DNA of 64,000 nucleotides. It comes from Archangium violaceum (GTDB lineage: Bacteria > Myxococcota > Myxococcia > Myxococcales > Myxococcaceae). Positions 15,781 to 24,029 of the stretch are shown here, in pieces; within the stretch, counting starts at the first letter, position 1; each line of letters starts with the position of its first letter. Below the pieces are notes generated by a model. The model did no database searches and was not told where the DNA came from. It worked only from the letters and a program-made list of their open reading frames with translations. The position numbers were made by a program, and so were the translations under genes. The DNA lies in contig NZ_CP069396.1 of the NCBI RefSeq assembly GCF_016887565.1, positions 6,306,001 to 6,370,000 on the forward strand, given 5' to 3'.

Positions 15781-16522
15781 ACTTTCGAGTCGAGGTGGAC
15801 TCCAGGACGCTTGCCGGAAGACGACGCATGTAGTCCCACATCAGCCCGTCAAGCATCGCGGCTGGCACCTCGAGCGCGGTGGCGAACGCCAGGAACGCCG
15901 CCTCGAGCTCACGATAGTGGCGCTGCGGCTCCTGATCCTGGGCGAAGAGGCCCATGTGCCGTCCCGCTCGGAGGATGTGGACGTCGATGATGGCGACCTC
16001 GCTGGAGCCCCTGTGGTTGCGGACGATCCACGATGCGGTCTTCAGCCCAATGCCGGGGAGCTCCGCCAGGCGGTCCCTCAGCACCGTGTCGCTGGCATGG
16101 AGCTCCAGCCCCGCGAGCTGGGCGAGACACGCCGACAGGTAGCGCGCCTTCTGCCGGGGGAACCGATAGCCGCAGGTCCGGCCATGGATGACGAAGGGCC
16201 TGCTCAGCGCGACCTCGAGAGCCTCGGCCGTGGGTGTCCCCACCAGGAGCCCCTGGTCCCGCAGCCGCGCGAACGCGGCGAGACCGAGCTCAGCCTTCAT
16301 GCCAAAGCCACCCAGCATGCAGGCCGCCACTTCCTCTGACAGCGTCCGGCCCAGGCGCAAGTCGCGATAGCTGCCGAGCTTCTCGTGCTGCCAGGCTTGC
16401 CCGCGCCAGAACGCGGGCGTCAGGAGCTCGTCGAATGCGCCCCACGGAATTCCTGCTAGCACATATGAGTCGGGCAGGGGCAGGGGCAGCTTCTGGACCG
16501 TGCCACCTATGACTGAGTACAT
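15653..16522 (-). CDS. OGG1-type 8-oxoguanine DNA glycosylase/lyase (HhH-GPD)
   Basis: 289 residues from ATG 16522; a GTG at 16531 with a better-spaced GGAG is an alternative. The helix-hairpin-helix LPGIGLKTASWIVRN contains the catalytic Lys (K161), and the Asp of IIDVHILRAG follows exactly 19 residues later (D180), the spacing of the OGG1 Lys/Asp pair. Residues 1-110 form the N-terminal OGG domain. The frame runs 128 bases antisense into the nitroreductase-like gene; the last ~25 residues are probably dispensable. Such enzymes excise oxidised guanine and nick the strand. Convergent placement next to the QueC-like cassette, and the presence of OGG-like (Cap11) genes with QueC-like genes in type IV CBASS, suggest the two belong together. 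Confidence 0.82.
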   Translation of the reverse strand: MYSVIGGTVQKLPLPLPDSYVLAGIPWGAFDELLTPAFWRGQAWQHEKLGSYRDLRLGRTLSEEVAACMLGGFGMKAELGLAAFARLRDQGLLVGTPTAEALEVALSRPFVIHGRTCGYRFPRQKARYLSACLAQLAGLELHASDTVLRDRLAELPGIGLKTASWIVRNHRGSSEVAIIDVHILRAGRHMGLFAQDQEPQRHYRELEAAFLAFATALEVPAAMLDGLMWDYMRRLPASVLESTSTRKFKGNVPSRQRPSREHPQAVPGPARPHVRGYRADRKPAGRLSR

Positions 16523-16742
16523 GATCTGCACGGCATCTCCGAGGTGGGCTCCTCGTGGCGAAGGAGCGCGACGGCGCGGCAGTGCACCACAGTCTTGGCG
16601 TTCCGCGAAACCTTCTTGCCGCATCGCGGTGGATTCTGATCGCCGAGCCGCTCCCTTCAGAGGCCCGTGGCCTTCTCCATGTGCTCGGGGTAGCGGATTC
16701 CAGTACACGCCGCGGTACAGGGCTGCGGCGTCTGTGTGCGCG

Positions 16743-17588
16743 TCAGGGGCCGGGCCGTGGATTGCCCCATGCCGCCGCGGCGATCTTCCACTGCCCGTTG
16801 GTGCGCACGAGCAGCAGGTGATCGATGTAGCGCACGCCCTCGAACACGACGTCGAGTTTGGCGGCCGCCACGCTCCCACGGACCTCAACCTTCAGGATGC
16901 GCCAGGGGCTCGCGCGGTCCTGCACCCCCACGTCCTGGTTCGCCGCGTAGCGGGCCGCGGCCTCGGAGAGGGGCTCCCACGAGAAGGGGACTCCCTGGAC
17001 GTGCACGCGGAAATAGAGGCAATCGGGGGTGTGCGTCTGGTGCAGCAGGGCGGGGCTGTAGATGGCGTGCGCCTCGATCTTCCCGGCGAGCACCGCGCGA
17101 ATCTCCTCCTGTGCGGAGGCGGACGCGGTTGCTTGCTCCCCGGCTTCGAGCCGCTGGAACACCTTGCCCACGATTCGCCAGCCCGCGGGCGTGTCCACCA
17201 CGAGTAGCAGGTCGTCGAACGTGTGTCCGGGCCAGCGGGAAACCGCCTCCACCAGGGCGAGCGGGCCCTCGTGGTCGAGCACTGTCATGTGTCGCTCGGT
17301 AGCGGGCAGCGGGTGGCTCGCCCCCTCGTCCAGCCGCTGCCACCATTCCAGTTGCGTGAGTGCCCGTGGCACCCCGCCATCGCCCTCCACCCAGTGCATG
17401 ACGGCGCCGGGATGGAAGGCCGAGCGCAGCAGGTGGCTGGAACTCGTGTCGGAGGCGAGGAAGTACGTTCGTACGGCCTCCTCGGGTGTGAGGTTTTGAC
17501 GAGGGGGAGGGGAGGGAGACATGGCGCGGGTGTGCGAGCAGGCGGGGAGCAGTGCGAGGGTCATCAGCAAGAGGAGTGACCTGGGCAT
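16743..17588 (-). CDS. Lipoprotein with tandem NTF2-like (SnoaL/lumazine-binding-like) domains
   Basis: 281 residues from ATG 17588; signal ends in lipobox LLPAC. Two NTF2-like cone-fold domains follow: residues ~30-155 (AVRTYFLAS ... AFHPGAVMHWV ... DDLLLVVDTPAGWRIVGKVFQ) and ~160-280 (ending DHLLLVRTNGQWKIAAAAW). The second WxI strand repeats the first, so this is a duplicated domain. Such proteins bind small hydrophobic ligands or are scaffolds; no catalytic residues can be proposed. It is divergent from a LysR regulator gene 71 bases away, which probably controls it. The 220 bases between this gene and the glycosylase show nothing recognisable. Confidence 0.75.
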   Translation of the reverse strand: MPRSLLLLMTLALLPACSHTRAMSPSPPPRQNLTPEEAVRTYFLASDTSSSHLLRSAFHPGAVMHWVEGDGGVPRALTQLEWWQRLDEGASHPLPATERHMTVLDHEGPLALVEAVSRWPGHTFDDLLLVVDTPAGWRIVGKVFQRLEAGEQATASASAQEEIRAVLAGKIEAHAIYSPALLHQTHTPDCLYFRVHVQGVPFSWEPLSEAAARYAANQDVGVQDRASPWRILKVEVRGSVAAAKLDVVFEGVRYIDHLLLVRTNGQWKIAAAAWGNPRPGP

Positions 17589-17631
17589 GGCGGGAATGTG
17601 CGACCGAACCTGCCCGGGCACCAATTGATAG

Positions 17632-17644
17632 TTCCGGGCCCGAA
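17632..17644. promoter_or_regulatory. Candidate LysR box (T-N11-A)
   Basis: TTCCGGGCCCGAA is a 13-bp T-N11-A sequence with dyad symmetry about GGGCCC. It sits 15 bases before the LysR start and 43 bases before the divergent lipoprotein start, the usual place for a LysR-type activation/autoregulation site. Confidence 0.4.
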
Positions 17645-17659
17645 TCATAGAAATGCTCG

Positions 17660-18526
17660 ATGGACTTCCCGGAGCTTCCCTTCCTACGCACCTTCGTGAT
17701 CGTCTACGAGGCGCGCAGCATCACGGCGGCCTCGGCGCGCCTGCACCGCACCCAACCCACGGTGAGCTACCAATTGCGCCGTCTGGAGGAGGCGGTTGGC
17801 GCGCCGCTGTTCGAGCGCCGCTCGGCGCGCCTCGTCCCCACGCCCATGGCGGACCGGCTCTTCCGGTTTCTCAGCGGCTTCGCCCGTGATGTGCAACTCG
17901 TGCTGCGGGGAGACGAGGAGGACCGGCCGTTGGAGATCGCGGCGGTCTCCGGCTTCGGTCGCTACGTTCTGTTCCCAAGGGTGCTCGAATCGGAGCGGCT
18001 ACGGCGGGCGCTGACACTGCGCTATCCATCGGCCGAGGAGGTCTTCCGCCGGGTGCTCGAAGGACAGGTGGACGTGGGCTTCTCCTACCGGGCCACGGTG
18101 CACCCGCGCCTCGTCCTGGAGCCTGTGTATGAGGAGAAGCTGGTGCTCGTGGCGGGGCCCGCCTGGGCCCGCCGCTTGCGCGCCCAGGCGGGCTTCCAGG
18201 ACGTGCCGCTCGTGACGTACGACGAGGGCGACTATGTGGTGGGCCGCTGGCTCGGTCACCACTTCGGCAGGCGCCACCCACGCTGGTACAGCACCGCGCA
18301 TTTCGAGGAGCTGGAGGAGGTGCTGGAGCTGGTGGCGCGCGGGCAGGGCGTCGCTGTCGTCCCCGGCTTCTGCATCACCAGGGAACGCCCCCTGCGGGTG
18401 GTGGGTTGGGGCAAGGCCGCGCTGACGAACACGATCTACGCGGTGCAGAGAACCCATGCGCCCGTGCATCCGGCCGTCGTGGAACTGCTCGCCCGCCTGC
18501 GCGGGTCCAGGAGTGGACCCGCATGA
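17660..18526 (+). CDS. LysR-family transcriptional regulator (pair 1)
   Basis: 288 residues. N-terminal winged HTH: FPELPFLRTFVIVYEARSIT, AASARLHRTQPTVSYQLRRLEEAVGAPLFERR (recognition helix around QPTVSYQLRRLE), followed by the periplasmic-binding-protein-like effector domain from ~90, here shortened at its N-terminal lobe (EIAAVSGFGRYVLFP). It is transcribed divergently from the tandem NTF2-like lipoprotein and likely regulates it, binding the T-N11-A site between them. Effector unknown. Three such regulator/target pairs follow one another in this stretch. Confidence 0.9.
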   Translation: MDFPELPFLRTFVIVYEARSITAASARLHRTQPTVSYQLRRLEEAVGAPLFERRSARLVPTPMADRLFRFLSGFARDVQLVLRGDEEDRPLEIAAVSGFGRYVLFPRVLESERLRRALTLRYPSAEEVFRRVLEGQVDVGFSYRATVHPRLVLEPVYEEKLVLVAGPAWARRLRAQAGFQDVPLVTYDEGDYVVGRWLGHHFGRRHPRWYSTAHFEELEEVLELVARGQGVAVVPGFCITRERPLRVVGWGKAALTNTIYAVQRTHAPVHPAVVELLARLRGSRSGPA

Positions 18527-18569
18527 CCCTGTGGGGGGAACCGGGCGATGGGCCCAGGCCTATGCGGTC

Positions 18570-19355
18570 TCAGTCCGCGTCGTCGACATGCAGCGCGAAG
18601 CTCGAGCGCCCCGTCCCAAGACCCGCGCGAAGCTCGAGCGACGGGATGTTGTAGTCGCCATGATTCTGGCGCCGATAGGGAATGGGCGGCTCGCTCATGA
18701 TCGTCGCCAGCCTTCGCCCGAGCGTCGATGTGGCCGCATCGAACCCGGCCGCATCGAGCTTGTCGGCCCGGTAGACGACGAAGGGCCGGAGCACGTCGAA
18801 GCCGGGGTAGAACAGCATCCCGTGGTTGATCGGGAACAGGAGGTCGTCGATCGGCCCGTTGACCCCGCGCGGCCCGTAGTGCGAGGCCCAGCCGCCAACC
18901 GTGACGCTCAGCATCGCCCGCTTGCCGACGAGCATGCCCTCCCCGTAGCGATCACCCCAGTGTGTCTCGGAATGCTCGCCGACCCCGTAGGCGAAGCCAT
19001 AGGCATAGACGCGCTCGAACCAGCCCTTGAGGATCGCCGGCATGGTGAACCACCACATCGGGAACTGGAGGATGAGCAGGTCCGCCCAGCGCAGCCTGGC
19101 CTGTTCCGCGGTGACGTCAGGGGGCTGGCAGCCGGTCGCATAGGCCACGCGCGATGCCTCGACAGGGCGCAGCCGCTCGTCCTTGGCGAGCTGCGGGAAG
19201 TCGCCGCGGTCGAGCACCGCCGACCAGCCGGCGCGATAGAGATCGGTGATCTGCACCGAGTGACCGGCCCGCTCGAGCGTCGCCGCCGCATGGCGCGCCA
19301 GCGCGGCATTGAGCGAGTGGGGATCTGGGTGAGCAAGGACGATGAGCGTGTTCAT
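18570..19355 (-). CDS. NAD(P)H-dependent flavin oxidoreductase (flavodoxin-like fold, NQO/MdaB type)
   Basis: 261 residues from ATG 19355. MNTLIVLAHPDPHSLN is the FMN-phosphate loop strand of the flavodoxin-like NAD(P)H:quinone oxidoreductases; LILQFPMWWFTMPAILKGWFERV is the hallmark dimer/flavin-contact motif of the NQO1/MdaB family. The enzyme should carry out two-electron reduction of quinones or azo/nitro compounds in the cytosol. The C-terminal ~50 residues vary in the family. It is divergent from a LysR regulator (100-base gap), a common arrangement for inducible quinone reductases. GC and codon usage do not differ visibly from neighbours. Confidence 0.88.
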   Translation of the reverse strand: MNTLIVLAHPDPHSLNAALARHAAATLERAGHSVQITDLYRAGWSAVLDRGDFPQLAKDERLRPVEASRVAYATGCQPPDVTAEQARLRWADLLILQFPMWWFTMPAILKGWFERVYAYGFAYGVGEHSETHWGDRYGEGMLVGKRAMLSVTVGGWASHYGPRGVNGPIDDLLFPINHGMLFYPGFDVLRPFVVYRADKLDAAGFDAATSTLGRRLATIMSEPPIPYRRQNHGDYNIPSLELRAGLGTGRSSFALHVDDAD

Positions 19356-19455
19356 GGGCGGCCTCTTTCGGAGTGTGGACCGCACTGAAGTAGACCGGCG
19401 GCCATTTTGCCGCTATTCGCATGGGACGCATGATGGTTTGCCGGAAAAGGGATAG

Positions 19456-20373
19456 ATGACGGCAGAGCTTCAGCATCTGCAGACCTTCGTCCGCGTCGTC
19501 GAGCGCGGCAGCCTCAGCGCGGTCGCGCGTGAGCTCGGCGTCGGCCAATCGACGATCAGCCGCCACCTCAGCGCGCTCGAGGCAAGCGTCGGGACCCCGC
19601 TTCTCCATCGGACGACACGGCACAGCGCGCTCACCGAGGCGGGTACCCGCTATTACGAGGAAGCACTGCGCATCCTCGAGCTCGTCGACCGCGCCGGCGA
19701 GGCGGCGCGTGCCGCCGTCGGCACCGCGGCGGGACGGCTGCGTGTCACCTGTTCCTCCGCGTTCGGTATCCTGCATGTCACCCGGTGGTTGCTGGCCTTC
19801 CAGGCGGAGCATCCGGGCGTGAGCATCGATCTCAGCCTGACAGACGAACGCGCCGACCTCGTGCGCGACGGCTTCGACCTCGCGATCCGCATCGGCACCC
19901 TGCACGATAGCGCCCTGGTTGCGCGCAAGCTCGGTGAGGCGCGGCGCGTCGTCGTCGCCGCGCCGGCCTATCTGGCGCGCCATGGCACGCCGCGCCGGCC
20001 CGAGGACCTTGCCCGCCATAACGCGATCCGCTTCGCCGGCCGGCCCGACATCGCACGACTGGCGTTCGCCGCCCGGGACGGCGGCACCGTGACCGTCCGG
20101 TTGCAGGGCGACTTCGAGGTCAACCATGGGCTGGCGATCCGCGAGGCGCTGCTCGCCGGGCGCGGACTGGCGGTGGCGCATTGGTGGCTCGTCGCAGACC
20201 TCGTCGAGCGCGGCGACCTGTCCGTCGTCCTGTCGCACCACCGGCTCGCGACCCTGCCGATCCACCTGCTCACCGTGCGCGGCGCGCGGGCGACCACCCG
20301 GCTGCGCCTGCTCGTCGACCATCTCGTCAGCGCCGCCGCGACGATCCCGGGTCTCGAGCGCGGCGGGCCATGA
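19456..20373 (+). CDS. LysR-family transcriptional regulator (pair 2)
   Basis: 305 residues. HTH at residues 5-60: LQHLQTFVRVVERGSLSAVA, ELGVGQSTISRHLSALEASVGTPLLHRTTRHSALTEAG. A classical effector-binding domain follows (AAGRLRVTCSSAFGILHVTRWL...ERADLVRDGFDLAIRIG), typical of the CrgA/DsdC-like LysR subgroup that senses aromatic or quinone stress. It is divergent from the quinone reductase gene, whose expression it most likely controls. Effector not identifiable. Confidence 0.9.
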   Translation: MTAELQHLQTFVRVVERGSLSAVARELGVGQSTISRHLSALEASVGTPLLHRTTRHSALTEAGTRYYEEALRILELVDRAGEAARAAVGTAAGRLRVTCSSAFGILHVTRWLLAFQAEHPGVSIDLSLTDERADLVRDGFDLAIRIGTLHDSALVARKLGEARRVVVAAPAYLARHGTPRRPEDLARHNAIRFAGRPDIARLAFAARDGGTVTVRLQGDFEVNHGLAIREALLAGRGLAVAHWWLVADLVERGDLSVVLSHHRLATLPIHLLTVRGARATTRLRLLVDHLVSAAATIPGLERGGP

Positions 20374-20415
20374 GGTGAGGGCCGTCCCAGGCGGGGGCCT
20401 CGAGCGGCGAACGCG

Positions 20416-21843
20416 TCATCGAGCGGCTGCCACCACCACGGCCTTCGGTTCCAGGTAGGCCTCCAGTCCATACGGGCCGTTCTCGCGGCCGATGCCGGAC
20501 TGCTTGAAGCCGCCGAACGGGGCCTTGGGCTCGTGGGCGAGGGTGTTGACCAGTACGCGGCCGGCCTCGAGCCGCGCGGCCACTCGCGCGCCGCGCTGGG
20601 GATCGCCAGAGGCCACGTAGCCGTGCAGGCCGTAGGTCGTGTCGTTGGCGATGGCAACCGCCTCGTCCTCGTCACGGTAGGTGATGAGCGACAACACCGG
20701 CCCGAAGATCTCCTCGCGCGCGATGGTCATGTCGTTGCGCACGCCGGTGAACACGGTGGGTTTCACGCACCAGCCACGTTCCATGCCCTCGGGCCGGCCT
20801 TCGCCGCCGACCAGCAGGCGCGCGCCTTCGTTGATGCCCAGGCGGATGTAGCGCTGCACGCGCTCCCACTGTTTCGCGCTCACCATCGGGCCGATGGCGG
20901 TGTCGGCGTCGCGCGGGTCGCCGGACTTCGTCGCGTGCACTTCGCGGGCGAGCAGCGATTCGAACTCGGCCTGTCGAGACGCCGGCACCAGGATGCGGGT
21001 ACCGGCGATGCATGCCTGTCCACTGTTCATGAACCCGGCTTGCACCGCCAGTGGTACCGCGGTGGCGAAGTCGGCATCGTCCAACACCACCATGGGCGAC
21101 TTGCCGCCCAGCTCCAGCGTCACCCGTTTCAGGGTTTCCGCGCCGGCGCGAAGGATGGTCTTGCCCACCACGGTCGAGCCGGTGAACGAAATCTTGGCCA
21201 CGTCCGGCGAGGCGCTGAGCTCCGCGCCCACCACCTCGCCACGCCCGGTGACGATGTTGAATACACCGGGCGGCAGGCGGGCCTCGTGCAGTGCCCGGGT
21301 GACGATGCGCGTCTGGAGCGCGCTCATCTCACTGGGCTTGAGCACCGCGGTGCAACCGGCGGCCAGCGCGGTGGCCAGTTTGCCGCAGATGAAGCCGGCG
21401 TCGTTGTTCCAGGGAGTGATCAGGCCGGCCACGCCCATCGGCTGCATCACCACCCGCGCGGCCCCCGCCTGGCGCTCGAAGTCGTACCGCGCCAGCACCT
21501 CGATCATTTCGCCGATCACCTGGTGGGCATGGCTCGCCATCCAGCGGGCGCGCGACACCGGCGCGCCGTACTCGCTGACGATGGCCTCGAACAGCTCGTC
21601 CTCGCACGCGGCCACCGCCGCCCGCATGCGCTCGAGCATCGCGATGCGCTCGGCCCGGGTCGTGCGTGAGAACGCCGGGAAGGCACGTCTGGCCGCGTCG
21701 ATGGCGCGACGCGCGTCCTCGGCATCGGCCAGTCGCACCTGACCGATCACCTCCTCGGTGGCGGGGTTGAACAGGTTGAACCATTCGTCGCCATGCGGGG
21801 TGACGAAGGCGCCGTCGATGTAGATCTGGTCGATGCGTTCCAT
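20416..21843 (-). CDS. Aldehyde dehydrogenase family protein
   Basis: 475 residues from ATG 21843. All landmarks are present: PWNN (active-site Asn), Rossmann loop KISFTGSTVVGKTI, catalytic Glu in LELGGKSPMVVLDDAD, catalytic Cys in SGQACIAGTR, and the C-terminal EEIFGPVL and PFGGFKQSGIGRE motifs. It oxidises an aldehyde to the acid with NAD(P)+. The closest pattern is the broad ALDH group acting on aliphatic or aromatic aldehydes; substrate not assignable. It is divergent from the third LysR regulator in the row (119-base gap), and convergent with the second. Confidence 0.92.
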   Translation of the reverse strand: MERIDQIYIDGAFVTPHGDEWFNLFNPATEEVIGQVRLADAEDARRAIDAARRAFPAFSRTTRAERIAMLERMRAAVAACEDELFEAIVSEYGAPVSRARWMASHAHQVIGEMIEVLARYDFERQAGAARVVMQPMGVAGLITPWNNDAGFICGKLATALAAGCTAVLKPSEMSALQTRIVTRALHEARLPPGVFNIVTGRGEVVGAELSASPDVAKISFTGSTVVGKTILRAGAETLKRVTLELGGKSPMVVLDDADFATAVPLAVQAGFMNSGQACIAGTRILVPASRQAEFESLLAREVHATKSGDPRDADTAIGPMVSAKQWERVQRYIRLGINEGARLLVGGEGRPEGMERGWCVKPTVFTGVRNDMTIAREEIFGPVLSLITYRDEDEAVAIANDTTYGLHGYVASGDPQRGARVAARLEAGRVLVNTLAHEPKAPFGGFKQSGIGRENGPYGLEAYLEPKAVVVAAAR

Positions 21844-21940
21844 AGAAAGGACTCCGGTGAAGGCCGGGCTTGGTACCCGTCGAAATCCAGTCTGTGGGTG
21901 GCTGACCATCCCGACAAGCAGGTGTATTCTGCAAGGGCCA

Positions 21941-21955
21941 TCCTGAAAATCAGGA
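21941..21955. promoter_or_regulatory. Inverted repeat upstream of LysR pair 3
   Basis: TCCTGA-AAA-TCAGGA is a perfect 6-bp inverted repeat ending 7 bases before the LysR start codon and about 98 bases before the aldehyde dehydrogenase start. Position and symmetry suit autoregulation by the LysR protein; it probably overlaps the ribosome entry region. Confidence 0.4.
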
Positions 21956-21962
21956 CAATCCC

Positions 21963-22874
21963 ATGCACCGCTCAGGACTGATCGAACTGGAGACCGTGCT
22001 CGCCGTCGCCCGTCTCGGCAGCTTCCGCGCCGCCGCCAGGCAACTGGGCATGTCCACCTCGGCGGTCAGCAGCGCGGTCGCTGGGCTGGAGGCGCGGCTG
22101 CGGGCGCGCCTGTTTCACCGCACCACCCGCAGCGTGGCGTTGACCGAGGCCGGCCAGCGCTACGTGCAGCGCATTGCTCCGGCGGTGGCGGAGATCCGCG
22201 GTGCCAACGAGGACATCAACAGCCAGCCCGAAGCCCCGGCCGGCACGCTGCGAATCAACGCGCCGAGGGACGCGGTGCGGATGATCTTCGAGCCCCTGTT
22301 GCTCGAATACCTGCACCGCTATCCGCAGGTGAATCTGGACATCGTCAGCGAGGAGCGGATGATCGACATCGTCGCCGACGGTTTCGACGCCGGCATCCGC
22401 CTGGCCGAAGCGGTGCCGCGGGACATGGTCTCCGTGCCGCTCAGCGAGGACCTGCGCATGGTTGTCGTCGGCTCACCCGCTTATTTCGCGGAACACGGCA
22501 AGCCGCGGGTGCCGGACGACCTGACCGGCCACGCCGCCATCCGCATGCGTCTGTCGCATGGCGGTCTGTATCGCTGGGAATTGGAGCGCCGCGGCGAGGC
22601 ACTGGAGATCGATCTACCGCCGCGGGTGGCCCTCAACGATCAGCACACCGTGCGCCAGGCCGCCCGCGCGGGGATCGGCCTGGCGTTCCTGTCCGAGTGG
22701 CACATCGCCGATGACCTGGCCAGTGGCCACCTGGTGACCGTGCTGGACGACTGGTGCCCCTCCTTTCCAGGCCTTCGCCTGTATTACCCCAGGCACCGGT
22801 ACGTACCGGCGGGATTGAAGGCGCTGGTGGAGCTGATCCGCGAGAAGAACATCGGTCGCCGCGCGGCGCGCTGA
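21963..22874 (+). CDS. LysR-family transcriptional regulator (pair 3)
   Basis: 303 residues. HTH: LIELETVLAVARLGSFRAAA, QLGMSTSAVSSAVAGLEARLRARLFHRTTRSVALTEAG, then AGTLRINAPRDAVRMIFEPLL and GFDAGIRLAEAVPRDMVSVPL in the effector domain. This is again the CrgA-like subgroup. The gene is divergent from the aldehyde dehydrogenase. Its end lies 19 bases before the second tRNA-like sequence, so this pair is the right-hand end of the accessory interval. Confidence 0.9.
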   Translation: MHRSGLIELETVLAVARLGSFRAAARQLGMSTSAVSSAVAGLEARLRARLFHRTTRSVALTEAGQRYVQRIAPAVAEIRGANEDINSQPEAPAGTLRINAPRDAVRMIFEPLLLEYLHRYPQVNLDIVSEERMIDIVADGFDAGIRLAEAVPRDMVSVPLSEDLRMVVVGSPAYFAEHGKPRVPDDLTGHAAIRMRLSHGGLYRWELERRGEALEIDLPPRVALNDQHTVRQAARAGIGLAFLSEWHIADDLASGHLVTVLDDWCPSFPGLRLYYPRHRYVPAGLKALVELIREKNIGRRAAR

Positions 22875-22892
22875 GCCACTCGAGCAGGTGTT

Positions 22893-22949
22893 GGGGAGGG
22901 GCCGTGCCCCTGGATTCGAGACCCAGGGGCGCGGGTTCAAATCCTGTTA
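22893..22949 (+). repeat. tRNA-like sequence related to the 7.4-kb element
   Basis: From GCCCCTGG onwards, this stretch matches the tRNA-Pro-like element at 7411-7454 in about 37 of 43 aligned positions, including an identical GGTTCAAATCCTGT T-arm and a GGGGAGG block upstream. Here the anticodon-like loop is TTCGAGA and no acceptor stem or CCA can be formed (TACGGGCGCA instead). It overlaps the stop codon of the convergent hydrolase gene. It is a remnant or repeat, not a functional tRNA. Confidence 0.5.
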
Positions 22950-23840
22950 CGGGCGCAAGAACCTGGCGATGTGCGCGGCGGCGGCGTCGGACGAGGCTGG
23001 CTCCCTCCACATGTTGTGGGTGGCCCCGGCGAGCTCGATCCACCTTGCATGCTTGACGTTGCACGCGAACGCCATCGCGGCCTGCTGGAAGGCCGAGTCC
23101 GCGGCGCTCGCGTCGACACCCAGGGAGGGCGGAATCGTGGGCAGGCTGAAGTCGCGGGTGAGGAGCAGCGCCTTCTTCACCGCCGGCCAGGTCTCCGTCA
23201 CATCGAACTGGGTGTAGGCCGTGAGCCCGGTGATGTACTCGTCATACGTCATGCTCGAGGAGGAGGGATCGAAGAACAGGGCCTCGATCTGGAGCACGCT
23301 GTAGGGTCCGGCCGGCAAGCCGAAGACGTTGTCCGGGAGGAACTGGATGGGCGGAACCTGGCCCAGCGAGATCTGCCCGTCATCGAGGAGCACCACCTTG
23401 TTGAGTGCCCGGGTCGGATGCGCCTGCTCGAAGGCCAGCGCCTGCAGCGCACCGGCGGAGTGTCCCGCCAGATACGCGTTGTGAATCCCCTCCTGGTTCA
23501 TGAAGGCGAGGATGACCTTGTTCATCAGGTCGACGAGGTCGGCCCTGATGGCGTGGTCCGACTGTCCCTGATTGAGCGGATCGATGGAGAGGACGGCGTA
23601 GTCCGCGAACAGGTCCCGGTGGAAGATCGAATCACCGGTGGTGCCCGGGTCGCCGTACCCGGGGATGTAGATGATCGTCTTCTTCTTGCCGTGATTCCAG
23701 TACACGCCGTGGAACGAGAGCCCCTCCTGCTCGACCCAGACGTCTCGGGTGGGAACCTGTGCCGTGGCTGGAGCCGCTCCGAGGAAGAGCACCGCGGCGA
23801 GAACACCCAATATCCATGACCCCATTCTCATGCTGTTCAT
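22947..23840 (-). CDS. Secreted alpha/beta hydrolase
   Basis: 297 residues from ATG 23840 (AAGGACAG upstream). A signal peptide with AxA-type cleavage (FLGAAPATAQ) leads into an alpha/beta-hydrolase fold: IIYIPGYGDPG (oxyanion-hole loop), nucleophile elbow AGHSAGAL, and a C-terminal GATHNMW carrying the likely catalytic His. The acid is probably in the DVTETWP/TRDFSLP region, not certain. Length fits small esterase/lipase family members. The substrate is unknown. The stop codon lies within the tRNA-like repeat, so its last residues (FLRP) are encoded opposite it. Confidence 0.85.
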   Translation of the reverse strand: MNSMRMGSWILGVLAAVLFLGAAPATAQVPTRDVWVEQEGLSFHGVYWNHGKKKTIIYIPGYGDPGTTGDSIFHRDLFADYAVLSIDPLNQGQSDHAIRADLVDLMNKVILAFMNQEGIHNAYLAGHSAGALQALAFEQAHPTRALNKVVLLDDGQISLGQVPPIQFLPDNVFGLPAGPYSVLQIEALFFDPSSSSMTYDEYITGLTAYTQFDVTETWPAVKKALLLTRDFSLPTIPPSLGVDASAADSAFQQAAMAFACNVKHARWIELAGATHNMWREPASSDAAAAHIARFLRP

Positions 23841-24029
23841 CTGGCTGTCCTTTGCCGGCGGGAGACGGAAGCGCCACGGTCCGCCGGAAGTGGCCAGATT
23901 GCGGTCGCCGCGTGACATGTCAACGCCGAAGAGATGCTCGAAGATGCCGCCGCCCACCTCGATGCTGGCCCTGGACCTTCCTCCGTGGAACCCCGAGGAT
24001 GCGCATCCCTCGCGGAGGAGCACGACGGC

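Noticed and set aside
12971-16522. Classification of the QueC/OGG cassette as type IV CBASS
   Set aside because: No CD-NTase, TGT-like gene or cell-killing effector is present in or beside it; only the accessory-type enzymes match.
16523-16742. Possible small gene between glycosylase and NTF2-like lipoprotein
   Set aside because: Frames in both directions lack RBS, start context and recognisable composition.
18456-19388. 310-codon plus-strand frame across the quinone reductase
   Set aside because: Antisense of a clear flavodoxin-fold enzyme; no family pattern.
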